Below are positions 1-6,483 of a stretch of 9,766 bases of DNA, piece after piece. The position numbers and the translations under genes are program-made. Every line of letters starts with the position of its first letter. The first letter of the stretch is position 1. This DNA is from JAKFWF01 sp031429105. Its GTDB lineage: Bacteria; Pseudomonadota; Alphaproteobacteria; Rhizobiales; Hyphomicrobiaceae. Under the pieces are notes generated by a model, which worked only from the letters and a program-made list of their open reading frames with translations, searched no databases and was not told the origin of the DNA. The DNA lies in contig JANOYV010000168.1 of assembly GCA_031429105.1 (NCBI GenBank), forward strand, positions 1 through 9,766, in the 5' to 3' direction.

Positions 1-41
1 CTATCATTCGGCGTGTTCCTAATATCGCATCACGTGCAGCA

Positions 42-70
42 TTGAGCACGACGCCCGTATTCGCTACAAC
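42..70 (+). promoter_or_regulatory. Candidate sigma70-type promoter of ettA
   Basis: A TTGAGC box at 42-47 is followed after exactly 17 bases by TACAAC at 65-70. Each matches four of six consensus positions. Transcription would begin near 77, leaving a leader of about 40 bases before the ettA start at 116. No other gene is seen in bases 1-115. The call rests on motif match and spacing only. Confidence 0.4.
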
Positions 71-115
71 CCGCCCAAACCTGTGAATTTCAACGATCAC
101 CTATGAGGCGCCCCG

Positions 116-1777
116 ATGGCTGCAGCCCACCAGTATGTCTACCACATGCACAAGTTGTCGAAGGCCTATCCCGGCGGCAAGCAGGTGCTGAAGGATATCT
201 CGCTGTCGTTCCTGCCGGGCGCGAAGATCGGCGTCGTCGGCCTGAACGGTGCCGGTAAATCCACGCTTTTGAAGATCATGGCCGGCACGGTCGATGATTT
301 CCTCGGCGAAGCGTCGGCAGCCGATGGCATCCGCGTTGGCTATTTGCCACAGGAGCCGGTGCTGAACGCCGATAAGGACGTGCTCGGCAATGCCATGGAG
401 GGGGTCGCGGAAAAGAAGGCGCTGCTCGATCGCTATAACGAGATCGCCTCCAACTATACCGACGAAACCGCCGATGAAATGGCGAAGCTCCAGGACGAGA
501 TCGACGCCCACAACCTGTGGGATCTCGACGCCCAGGTCGAGCAGGCACTCGACGCGTTGCGCTGCCCGCCCGGTGAATCGGGCGTGGAGAAATTGTCGGG
601 TGGCGAAAAGCGCCGCGTCGCACTGTGCAAGCTGCTGCTGTCGAAGCCTGACATTTTGCTGCTCGACGAGCCAACGAACCATCTCGATGCCGAAAGCGTC
701 GCCTGGCTAGAAACCTTCCTTAAGGACTACACCGGCTGCGTCATCCTCGTGACGCACGACCGCTACTTCCTCGACAACATCACCGAATGGACGCTCGAGC
801 TCGATCGCGGCCACGGCGTGCCCTACAAGGGTAACTACTCGACGTGGCTTGAGCAAAAGGCCAAGCGCCTCGAAGTCGAGAAGGGCCAGGAGGAGGGCAA
901 GTCCCGCGCCCTCAAGCGCGAACTCGAATGGATCAGATCAAGCCCGAAGGCGCGGCAGGCGAAATCCAAGGCGCGTATCCAGTCCTACGAGAAGCTTGCC
1001 GAGGAGGCTGGTCGCGAGGAAGTTGGCGCAACGTCGTTCCAGATCGCGCCCGGACCACGCCTCGGTGGCATGGTGATCGAGGCCGAGGGGCTGTCGAAAG
1101 CGTTTGGTGATCGGCTATTGATCGACGGCTTGAGCTTCAAGTTGCCACCCGGCGGCATCGTCGGTGTGATCGGCCCGAACGGCGCCGGTAAGACGACGCT
1201 GTTCAAGATGCTGACTGGCGCGGACAAGCCCGATTCCGGCAGCATCAAGGTCGGCCCGTCGGTGAAGATCGGCTATGTCGATCAAAGCCGCGATCATCTC
1301 GACGGCAACAAGACCGTCTGGCAGGAAATCTCAGACGGCAACGACATCATCAAGATCGGCGAGAAGAAGGAAGTGCCAAGCCGCGCCTATTGCGGCTGGT
1401 TCAACTTCAAGGGCGCCGACCAGCAAAAGAAGGTCGGGCTGTTGTCAGGCGGTGAGCGCAACCGCGTGCACTTGGCGAAGATGTTGAAGGAGGGTGGCAA
1501 TTTGCTCCTCCTTGACGAGCCGACCAACGATCTCGACACCGAGACCCTATCGGCGCTGGAATCGGCGTTGGAAGACTTCCCCGGCTGCGCCGTAGTCATC
1601 TCCCACGACCGCTTCTTCCTGGATCGCCTTGCAACGCACATCTTGGCGTTCGAAGGCGACAGCCACGTCGAATGGTTTGAAGGCAACTTCGCCGACTACG
1701 AGATCGACAAAAAGCGCCGCCTGGGCGATGCCGCCGTCGAGCCGCACCGCATCAAGTTCAAGAAGTTCACGCGGTAG
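116..1777 (+). CDS. ettA: Energy-dependent translational throttle protein EttA (ABC-F ATPase)
   Basis: This is a soluble ABC-F ATPase with two nucleotide-binding domains and no membrane segment. EttA binds the ribosomal E site and couples early translation elongation to the ATP/ADP ratio. Domain 1 has Walker A GLNGAGKST at residues 42-50, signature LSGGE at 160-164, Walker B ending in DEPTNHLD at 184-191, and the switch histidine in THDR near 214. The insertion at about 95-135, between Walker A and signature, fits the EttA arm. A charged linker spans about 240-310. Domain 2 has Walker A GPNGAGKTT at 353-361, LSGGE at 443-447, DEPTNDLD at 467-474 and SHDR near 496-499. The tail PHRIKFKKFTR is typical of EttA. 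At 553 residues it matches the family length. GAGG at 105-108 lies seven bases before the ATG and supports this start. Both ATPase sites look intact. Another ABC-F subfamily (Uup, YheS) is less likely because of the tail and arm. Confidence 0.96.
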   Translation: MAAAHQYVYHMHKLSKAYPGGKQVLKDISLSFLPGAKIGVVGLNGAGKSTLLKIMAGTVDDFLGEASAADGIRVGYLPQEPVLNADKDVLGNAMEGVAEKKALLDRYNEIASNYTDETADEMAKLQDEIDAHNLWDLDAQVEQALDALRCPPGESGVEKLSGGEKRRVALCKLLLSKPDILLLDEPTNHLDAESVAWLETFLKDYTGCVILVTHDRYFLDNITEWTLELDRGHGVPYKGNYSTWLEQKAKRLEVEKGQEEGKSRALKRELEWIRSSPKARQAKSKARIQSYEKLAEEAGREEVGATSFQIAPGPRLGGMVIEAEGLSKAFGDRLLIDGLSFKLPPGGIVGVIGPNGAGKTTLFKMLTGADKPDSGSIKVGPSVKIGYVDQSRDHLDGNKTVWQEISDGNDIIKIGEKKEVPSRAYCGWFNFKGADQQKKVGLLSGGERNRVHLAKMLKEGGNLLLLDEPTNDLDTETLSALESALEDFPGCAVVISHDRFFLDRLATHILAFEGDSHVEWFEGNFADYEIDKKRRLGDAAVEPHRIKFKKFTR

Positions 1778-1791
1778 TGGGGTGGGCGTTG

Positions 1792-2538
1792 TTACGCTGC
1801 GCGACGATAGATGTCATCTTTGGCCACAAAATCGATGATCTTGGCCGAACGACTCAGCAGATTATAGTCTGCTGCGTCAAAGGCCTTGCGATCTGAGAGT
1901 ACTGCAACGCGCTGCGGAGCATCGTTCAGATCAGATATGTCGCGAAATTTAGCGACCGCTGGCATGATTGATTGGAAGCTAGGCTTTACAAGATCAAACA
2001 CGGTCTTGTGGCCCTGCGCGTCCACTGATGCCGCGAATCGCCAACATCTGTTTGATGCACCAAGAAGCTCTGGCTTGCGTTGAACTTTTGGTTCGCCAAA
2101 GATTGAGACGAGTCGATCAATTAGTTCGTCGTCGTCGAATCGATAATCTTGATCCCCGATTTTCAGTGCAGTCTGATCGAGTGCCTGTTTACTGGCATTG
2201 GCAATTGCGATAACCGCGATTACAAGTTGGTCTCGACTGACACCAATCTCATAAAAGCAGTTGTCGCTAAACTGCATTCCAAGGTCGGTAGCAAGACGAC
2301 TACCAATCCGGGCATACATTGATGACGCACCCATGTGATCAGCTTCTAGAAAACCTCCACCATCATCCGAAACAAAAAAGTGCCGACCATCGCCATCAAG
2401 CCTGATTGAGACATGAGTGCCGCTCGGATACAGCATTGGCGTAGTGACGACGAACGAAGACCCGTCTTGACTTGATGCAGCCAGTGCGCTGGCTACCTCG
2501 TCACCAATAGTCAATGATGATTTTGAACTTAATTTCAC
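1792..2538 (-). CDS. DUF1828-like protein of unknown function, second gene of a two-gene accessory cassette
   Basis: The 248-residue product has no signal peptide or membrane segment and is probably cytoplasmic. Residues 30-63 (VVTTPMLYPSG, then a strand, then FVSDDGGGF) recall the N-terminal core of DUF1828, whose members carry a 'TPFLYPDG...LSDDG' pattern. The C-terminal half (about 140-248) is alpha/beta-looking and may correspond to DUF1829, which follows DUF1828 in some proteins. The family has no established function, and I assign it from remembered motif shape, not a search. The start is GTG at 2538-2536. It overlaps the TGA stop of the upstream gene as GTGA, and AAGG lies nine bases before it, so translational coupling is likely. 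The stop lies 14 bases from the stop of the convergent ettA. Sampled GC is 48-55%, well below the neighbours, which suggests horizontal acquisition. A catalytic role is not evident. Confidence 0.8.
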   Translation of the reverse strand: MKLSSKSSLTIGDEVASALAASSQDGSSFVVTTPMLYPSGTHVSIRLDGDGRHFFVSDDGGGFLEADHMGASSMYARIGSRLATDLGMQFSDNCFYEIGVSRDQLVIAVIAIANASKQALDQTALKIGDQDYRFDDDELIDRLVSIFGEPKVQRKPELLGASNRCWRFAASVDAQGHKTVFDLVKPSFQSIMPAVAKFRDISDLNDAPQRVAVLSDRKAFDAADYNLLSRSAKIIDFVAKDDIYRRAA

Positions 2539-3074
2539 AGGAAGCTACCTTGTGTATCCCATGGCGGGGGCGGAATTTCCTCTGCGTTCTCAATATTCAT
2601 CAATTGTTTAACGCATCGCAGCACTTCGATAATAGAGGCCGGATCTGGCTTCAGCGGAATCGCGATCGGCAGATTACCTTTTGAGCCACTCCTTAAAGCA
2701 TCGAGTCCATTGGATGCGTTGTCCTCAAAGGAATGGAAGTTACTACCCGCAAAGCTCCGGCGTGTCAGGATTGGACCAATGGCATCAGTATGTGGTCGTT
2801 TTGGTCTCCAGTCTATTCGAGCTAGGTTGTGATGCACGTGAGCATATTCATAGTGAACGATAAACGTGAGGTCTTGTTCAGCCGTGCGCTGGAGCGTTCT
2901 TCCATGCAGATACAGCCCTTCTTGAACAACGCCGTCAATTTCAAGAGCGACGACTAAAACAAGGAGCGATGTCGATTTATGAGGTCGATGCCGCCACGTC
3001 GGGGTAACTGCCAGCCGTTTTGGTGCAGCGGAAGCGACACGCAGTCTGTCTAATATTTCGTCGTCGACGCTCAT
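2535..3074 (-). CDS. Hypothetical protein, first gene of the accessory cassette
   Basis: I do not recognise this 179-residue protein with confidence. It has no signal peptide or clear membrane helix. Residues 36-90 alternate hydrophobic and polar stretches (LLVLVVALEIDG, then FIVHYEY) as in a beta-sheet protein. A histidine-rich stretch follows: HYEYAHVHH at 74-82, RIDW at 86-89, PHT at 94-96, and HSFEDN at 114-119. This spacing of R-x-D, PHT and H-x-F-x-x-N is faintly like DUF6978 proteins, but the match is from memory and weak. The C-terminus is proline-rich (IPPPPW). The start is uncertain. I chose the ATG at 3074, giving MSVDDEILDRL, preceded by a weak GGGG. An upstream in-frame TTG at 3161 would add 29 residues. 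The gene overlaps the DUF1828-like gene by four bases, so the two products are probably made together. Sampled GC falls to 42% near its 3' end. Confidence 0.72.
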   Translation of the reverse strand: MSVDDEILDRLRVASAAPKRLAVTPTWRHRPHKSTSLLVLVVALEIDGVVQEGLYLHGRTLQRTAEQDLTFIVHYEYAHVHHNLARIDWRPKRPHTDAIGPILTRRSFAGSNFHSFEDNASNGLDALRSGSKGNLPIAIPLKPDPASIIEVLRCVKQLMNIENAEEIPPPPWDTQGSFL

Positions 3075-3229
3075 TCGACCCCGCTTGTACGTAGCCCGAG
3101 GTTTCTCACGTTGTGCCCCAATGTGCAACTCGACACAGATCAACGGCCCACCCAAACTCAACTATGATGAAACTGAACGCCATCGTGTTCCGGACTGGCG
3201 GTGAAACCTCACCATCCCCCCGTTCCCCC

Positions 3230-3258
3230 TTGCCCTGCAGCGATTTCGACGCCATATA
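3230..3258 (+). promoter_or_regulatory. Promoter of the SRP RNA gene
   Basis: TTGCCC at 3230-3235 and CATATA at 3253-3258 are separated by 17 bases. The predicted start point, six or seven bases further on, coincides with the 5' end of the SRP RNA inferred independently from its closing stem (3265). That agreement makes the promoter more credible than the boxes alone would. Confidence 0.6.
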
Positions 3259-3264
3259 GGCGGT

Positions 3265-3361
3265 GGGGAAGTTGGCTGCGGACGTGTCTCTCGCCAACTG
3301 GGTCAGGACCGGAAGGTAGCAGCCCTAACGAACCGGATATGGGTCGTTGGTCAGCTTCCTC
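3265..3361 (+). ncRNA. ffs: Small signal recognition particle RNA (4.5S RNA)
   Basis: This is the RNA component of the bacterial signal recognition particle. It binds Ffh and directs nascent inner-membrane proteins to FtsY. The conserved domain IV hairpin is plain: GGTCAGGACC, the GGAA tetraloop at 3311-3314, then GGTAGCAGCC up to 3324. This closely resembles the E. coli 4.5S core, including the asymmetric AGCAG side that Ffh binds. The two ends can form an uninterrupted 14-pair helix, with wobble pairs, between 3265-3278 and 3348-3361. That gives a length of 97 nt, as expected for the small SRP RNA class without an Alu domain. A T-rich stretch at 3362-3373 follows and could assist termination. 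The gene lies 101 bases before dnaX, a position seen in other bacteria. Ends are from the helix and could shift by a few bases. Confidence 0.92.
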
Positions 3362-3402
3362 ATTTTGCTTTTTCGAGCTGGCTGGGCCATTATGCCGTCG
3401 GC

Positions 3403-3431
3403 TTGACCGCAGGTCGCAGGCCTCAATGCTT
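3403..3431 (+). promoter_or_regulatory. Weak candidate promoter for the dnaX operon
   Basis: TTGACC at 3403-3408 is a good -35 box (five of six). The hexamers 16-17 bases later (AATGCT or ATGCTT at 3425-3431) are poor -10 boxes, with AATGCT matching three of six. The site lies between the end of ffs and the dnaX start at 3463, where a separate operon promoter would be expected. Read-through from the ffs promoter is the alternative. Confidence 0.25.
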
Positions 3432-3462
3432 GAGCCGCCCCACTTAACGCGACCAAGGCAGC

Positions 3463-5199
3463 ATGGCGAAAAAGAAATCGGACGATACAACTTCTGATGG
3501 CCTGCCCCAGTCTTCGCCCGTTGCGGCGGCGAAGCCTTACGTTGTGCTCGCCCGCAAGTATCGACCTGAGACCTTCGACGATCTGATCGGCCAGCAGGCG
3601 ATGGTCCAGACGCTGGAGAACGCGTTCAAGGCCGACCGCATTGCCCAAGGGTACATGCTGACCGGCGTGCGCGGCGTTGGTAAAACAACGACGGCGCGAA
3701 TTTTAGCGCGCGCGCTCAACTATTCGAAACCAGGTTCGCCCGATCGTCCAACCGTCTCCATGGACGGCTACGGCGTGCACTGTGCCGAGATCATTGCCAG
3801 TCGACACCCCGATGTCGTCGAAATGGACGCCGCTTCGAACACCGGCGTCGACAACATGCGCGAGATTATCGAAAGCGCGCGCTACCGGCCGCTGATGGCG
3901 CGCACCAAAGTGTTCATCATCGACGAAGTCCACATGCTGTCGAAGGGCGCGTTCAACGCCCTGTTGAAGACGCTTGAGGAACCACCAGCCCACGTGAAGT
4001 TCATCTTCGCGACGACCGAGATCCGCAAAGTGCCGGTGACGGTGCTGTCGCGCTGCCAGCGGTTCGATTTGCGCCGCGTCGAGATCCCCGAACTGTCGAA
4101 GCATTTCGCCCGCATTGTTTCAGCCGAAGGTGCGACCGCCGATGCTGACGCGCTAACGCTTGTCGCGCGGGCCGCAGAAGGCTCGGTGCGCGATGGCTTG
4201 TCGATCCTCGATCAGGCGATTGCAATGGGCTCCGGCAAGGTCACGGCAACTGCCGTCCGCGCGATGCTGGGATTGGCCGATCGCAGCCGCATTCTCGATC
4301 TGCTCGATGACATGTTGGCTGGGCAAACGGCATCCGTGCTGGAACGGTTCGCTTCGCTTCATCTGGCTGGTGCTGAACCGGTTCAGGTGTTGGCGGACTT
4401 GGCCGACGCGGTGCACATCACCACGCGGATGAAGGTTGCTGGCGAAGCAGGTGCTGGCGAAGCCCTGTCAGCGGACGAGAAGAAGCGCTCGGCAGCTTTG
4501 GCCGCCCAACTATCGCTGAATCTTCTGACCCGTGCGTGGCAGATGCTGCTCAAGGGCATCGAGGAGGCGGGTCGTGCACCGAGCCCGTTGGCTGCCGCCG
4601 AAATGGTGCTGATCCGGCTGTGTCACACCGCCGACCTGCCGACGCCGGACGAGATCATCCGCACACTTGGCGGCGCCGTGCCTGTGCCAAAGGGCGCGCG
4701 TGCGCCGTCTTCGGAGCGGCGTGAGCCTGAACCACGCGGCCCGCTCAATGCTGCACCCGCTGCTGCACCGACACTCGTGACGCCGACGCTTGCCGAACCA
4801 AGTTCCGAACCGATGCCGCATTCGTTCGCAGCCGTCGTCGATCTGGTCGGCCGTTACCGCGATGCACGACTGAAAATGCACCTCGAAGATCAGGTCAGTC
4901 TCCTTCGTTTCGAACCGGGTCATATCGAAGTCGCCTTGCTTGATGGCGCACCGTCTGGCCTCGCTGGCGAACTTGGCGAGAAATTGACAAAGTGGACATC
5001 GAAGCGCTGGGTCGTATCAGTTGGGCGCGGCCAGGGCGAGCCGCCGATCGGGGCGGTTCGTCGTGCGGCGGAAGCAGCAACCCTTGCCGACGTGAAGACC
5101 CATCCAGCGGTCGCAGCCGTATTAGCTGCGTTCCCCGAAGCCGAGATCAAGGCTGTGCGCGCACTGCCGAAAAAGCGTAAACGTGCCGAGCAGGGCTGA
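3463..5199 (+). CDS. dnaX: DNA polymerase III subunit gamma/tau
   Basis: This is the AAA+ motor subunit of the clamp loader, which opens the beta clamp and places it on primed DNA. In the tau form it also ties the polymerase cores to the helicase. Visible motifs are Walker A GVRGVGKTT at residues 68-76, Walker B FIIDE at 151-155, sensor 1 FATTE at 182-186, the arginine-finger motif SRC at 196-198, and sensor 2 GSVRD at 240-244. The DnaX collar domain follows, about 260-395. A proline/alanine-rich linker covers about 405-450, and a C-terminal tau domain runs to 578. The zinc module between Walker A and B keeps only one cysteine (C107), as I recall is usual in alphaproteobacterial DnaX. The length is that of a full tau. 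No obvious internal frameshift site for a gamma form was noticed. AAGG at 3455-3458 lies four bases before the ATG. It is the first gene of the dnaX-ybaB-recR operon. Confidence 0.97.
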   Translation: MAKKKSDDTTSDGLPQSSPVAAAKPYVVLARKYRPETFDDLIGQQAMVQTLENAFKADRIAQGYMLTGVRGVGKTTTARILARALNYSKPGSPDRPTVSMDGYGVHCAEIIASRHPDVVEMDAASNTGVDNMREIIESARYRPLMARTKVFIIDEVHMLSKGAFNALLKTLEEPPAHVKFIFATTEIRKVPVTVLSRCQRFDLRRVEIPELSKHFARIVSAEGATADADALTLVARAAEGSVRDGLSILDQAIAMGSGKVTATAVRAMLGLADRSRILDLLDDMLAGQTASVLERFASLHLAGAEPVQVLADLADAVHITTRMKVAGEAGAGEALSADEKKRSAALAAQLSLNLLTRAWQMLLKGIEEAGRAPSPLAAAEMVLIRLCHTADLPTPDEIIRTLGGAVPVPKGARAPSSERREPEPRGPLNAAPAAAPTLVTPTLAEPSSEPMPHSFAAVVDLVGRYRDARLKMHLEDQVSLLRFEPGHIEVALLDGAPSGLAGELGEKLTKWTSKRWVVSVGRGQGEPPIGAVRRAAEAATLADVKTHPAVAAVLAAFPEAEIKAVRALPKKRKRAEQG

Positions 5200-5218
5200 C
5201 GCCCTCGTCGCAATCAAC

Positions 5219-5223
5219 AGGAG
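5219..5223 (+). promoter_or_regulatory. Ribosome binding site of ybaB/ebfC
   Basis: AGGAG sits six bases before the ATG at 5230, inside the 30-base gap after dnaX. It is the clearest Shine-Dalgarno in the window and fits high expression of this small protein independent of dnaX translation. Confidence 0.75.
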
Positions 5224-5229
5224 TTCGCC

Positions 5230-5550
5230 ATGAAAGACATCATGGGCATGATGAAACAGCTGGGCCAAATGCAAAGCCGCATGCAAACCATGCAGGAAGA
5301 GCTCGCGCAGGCCGAGATTTCAGGCCAATCCGGCGGTGGTTTGGTGGCCGTTATGTTGGACGGCAAGGCGAGCCTCAAGCGGATCAAGATTGATCCGAGC
5401 CTGATGAAACCGGAGGAAGTCGAGATCCTTGAAGACCTCATCATCGCTGCCATCCAGGATGCGAAAGTGAAGGTCGAGGCGACGTTGCAAGCCAAGATGC
5501 AGGATGTCACCGGCGGGTTGCCGTTGCCGCCTGGCCTAAAGCTGTTCTGA
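5230..5550 (+). CDS. YbaB/EbfC family nucleoid-associated protein
   Basis: A 106-residue DNA-binding protein of the YbaB/EbfC family. Members form dimers that bind DNA and are found in the nucleoid; the exact role in replication or repair is not settled. The N-terminal methionine/glutamine-rich helix (about 1-30: MKQLGQMQ, MQEELAQAE) is typical, with the family's characteristic excess of methionine. It is followed by the GGGLVAVMLDGK sheet region (36-47), RIKIDPSLM (51-59), and the long helix around 62-90. The C-terminal GGLPLPPGLKLF is the conserved G-L-x-L-P-P-G-L tail. Length is normal for the family. It lies between dnaX and recR, the conserved place for this gene in many bacteria, and its stop is only 13 bases before the recR start. 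Confidence 0.96.
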   Translation: MKDIMGMMKQLGQMQSRMQTMQEELAQAEISGQSGGGLVAVMLDGKASLKRIKIDPSLMKPEEVEILEDLIIAAIQDAKVKVEATLQAKMQDVTGGLPLPPGLKLF

Positions 5551-5563
5551 TCAGGCCAAGCGT

Positions 5564-6184
5564 ATGGCGAAGAAGACAGCCGGCCCCGAAATCGAACGGC
5601 TCATCCAACTGCTCTCCCGGTTGCCAGGACTTGGGCCGCGGTCCGGGCGCAAGGCAGCGCTCGCTCTGTTGAAGCGGCGGCAGGATCTGCTGGTGCCGTT
5701 GGCGCAGGCGATGACGAACGCTGCCGATAAGCTGATGGAGTGCCCGACCTGCGGCAACATCGATACCGTGTCGCCGTGCACGATCTGCCAGGACCCGCGC
5801 CGTGATCCTTCTCTCATTGTGGTGGTCGAGGAGATCGGCGATCTGTGGGCGCTGGAGCGGGCAGGCGTCGTCAACGCGCGCTATCATGTGTTGGGCGGGC
5901 ATTTGTCGCCATTGGATGGCGTTGGCCCCGAGCGTCTCAACATCGCAAGCCTGATGACGCGCGTTGCACTGAGCGAAGTGCGCGAAGTGTTGCTGGCGCT
6001 GAACGCGACGGTCGAGGGGCAATCGACTGCGCACTACGTGACCGAGCAACTGGAAACCGTCGAAGCGCGCGACCAGCCGCTGGCCGTGTCGCGATTGGCA
6101 CAGGGCGTGCCGGTTGGCGGCGAGCTCGATTATCTCGACGAGGGGACGTTGGCTGCCGCCATCAAATCGCGCCGCCGGGTCTGA
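5564..6184 (+). CDS. recR: Recombination mediator protein RecR
   Basis: RecR works with RecO (and RecF) to load RecA on single-stranded DNA covered by SSB, in gap repair and recovery of stalled forks. The 206 residues show all family parts in order. There is a helix-hairpin-helix around RLPGLGPRSGRK (19-30), then a four-cysteine zinc finger (C60, C63, C72, C75). The Toprim domain starts with VVVEEIGDLWALE (86-98) and continues through the YHVLGGHLSPLDGVGP signature (107-122). A C-terminal Walker-B-like and tail segment ends in SRLAQGVPVGGELDYLDEGTL. Length matches the family. The ATG start follows a weak AGG inside the 13-base gap after ybaB, so translation is probably coupled. It closes the operon: a hairpin lies 15 bases beyond its stop. 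Confidence 0.97.
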   Translation: MAKKTAGPEIERLIQLLSRLPGLGPRSGRKAALALLKRRQDLLVPLAQAMTNAADKLMECPTCGNIDTVSPCTICQDPRRDPSLIVVVEEIGDLWALERAGVVNARYHVLGGHLSPLDGVGPERLNIASLMTRVALSEVREVLLALNATVEGQSTAHYVTEQLETVEARDQPLAVSRLAQGVPVGGELDYLDEGTLAAAIKSRRRV

Positions 6185-6198
6185 GCTGAACCCACAAA

Positions 6199-6226
6199 AA
6201 CGCCCACTCCGATTGAAGTGGGCGTT
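6199..6226 (-). terminator. Bidirectional terminator between recR and the convergent small gene
   Basis: A perfect ten-pair stem (AACGCCCACT at 6199-6208 with AGTGGGCGTT at 6217-6226) encloses an eight-base loop. Read on the minus strand, the stem ends directly in GGGCGTTTTTG, a strong intrinsic terminator for the gene ending at 6256. On the plus strand the tail is GCGTT, then CGCGGTTTT, weaker but probably enough to end the recR operon. Its place between two convergent stops fits a shared terminator. Confidence 0.85.
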
Positions 6227-6255
6227 CGCGGTTTTCGTAGCCGATAGGGGACTGC

Positions 6256-6483
6256 TTAGTTTGGTTTCACGACTTCAGGCGTTGCTGGCGTGATGCTGGC
6301 AACTTCCGTTGGTGCCGTTGCAGCTTTGACAGCTTCTGCAGCGGCTGCTGCGACTTCGGCAGCCTTGGCTGCTTCCGCGGCCGCGACCGTATCCTGTTTC
6401 GAATATGAGCAATCTGCGAGCGCAGGGCCAGTCGCCAAGAGGGCGAGGACTGCAGCAGTGGCGAGAGACTTCACGAGCATCAT
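6256..6483 (-). CDS. Small alanine-rich exported protein, function unknown
   Basis: A 75-residue product that begins with a classical Sec signal peptide: MMLVK, then the hydrophobic run ATAAVLALLATGP, and a probable cleavage after ALA at residue 23. The mature protein would be about 52 residues, starting DCSYSKQD. It has one cysteine and a long Ala/Glu/Lys/Val stretch (AAAEAAKAAEVAAAAAEAVKAA) that should form a helix, followed by a Pro/Thr-rich tail. It is presumably periplasmic or loosely attached to the envelope. I chose the ATG at 6483 because GGAGAA lies four bases upstream and the signal peptide starts here. The reading frame is open further upstream to 6606, but that extension has no signal character. 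A second ATG follows at once (6480). The cysteine at +2 of the predicted cleavage is not a lipobox. It ends 30 bases before a strong minus-strand terminator. It belongs to no family I can name. Confidence 0.7.
   Translation of the reverse strand: MMLVKSLATAAVLALLATGPALADCSYSKQDTVAAAEAAKAAEVAAAAAEAVKAATAPTEVASITPATPEVVKPN

Noticed and set aside
101..682. Long minus-strand open frame opposite the start of ettA (193 codons)
   Set aside because: It lies wholly antisense to strongly conserved ettA codons and has no family features; GC-rich genes produce such shadows.
3200..3213. Short inverted repeat GGTGA-AACC-TCACC upstream of ffs
   Set aside because: Five pairs with a four-base loop is too short to distinguish from chance in GC-rich DNA; no operator known to me matches it.
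1770..3230. Direct repeats or attachment sites flanking the low-GC cassette
   Set aside because: Comparing both edges by eye gave only trivial G-rich matches; no target duplication or recombinase was seen.
3201..3497. Plus-strand frame of 98 codons through the SRP RNA
   Set aside because: It is explained by ffs and its promoter; the protein has no recognisable features and runs out of frame into dnaX.
3703..4923. Several 77-137 codon frames antisense to dnaX
   Set aside because: They are rich in Arg and His, as expected from the reverse complement of GC-rich coding sequence, and overlap conserved DnaX domains.
5166..5180. A-rich run near the end of dnaX as a possible gamma/tau frameshift site
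   Set aside because: It is only a few codons from the stop, so slippage there would not make a short gamma form; no downstream stem was seen.
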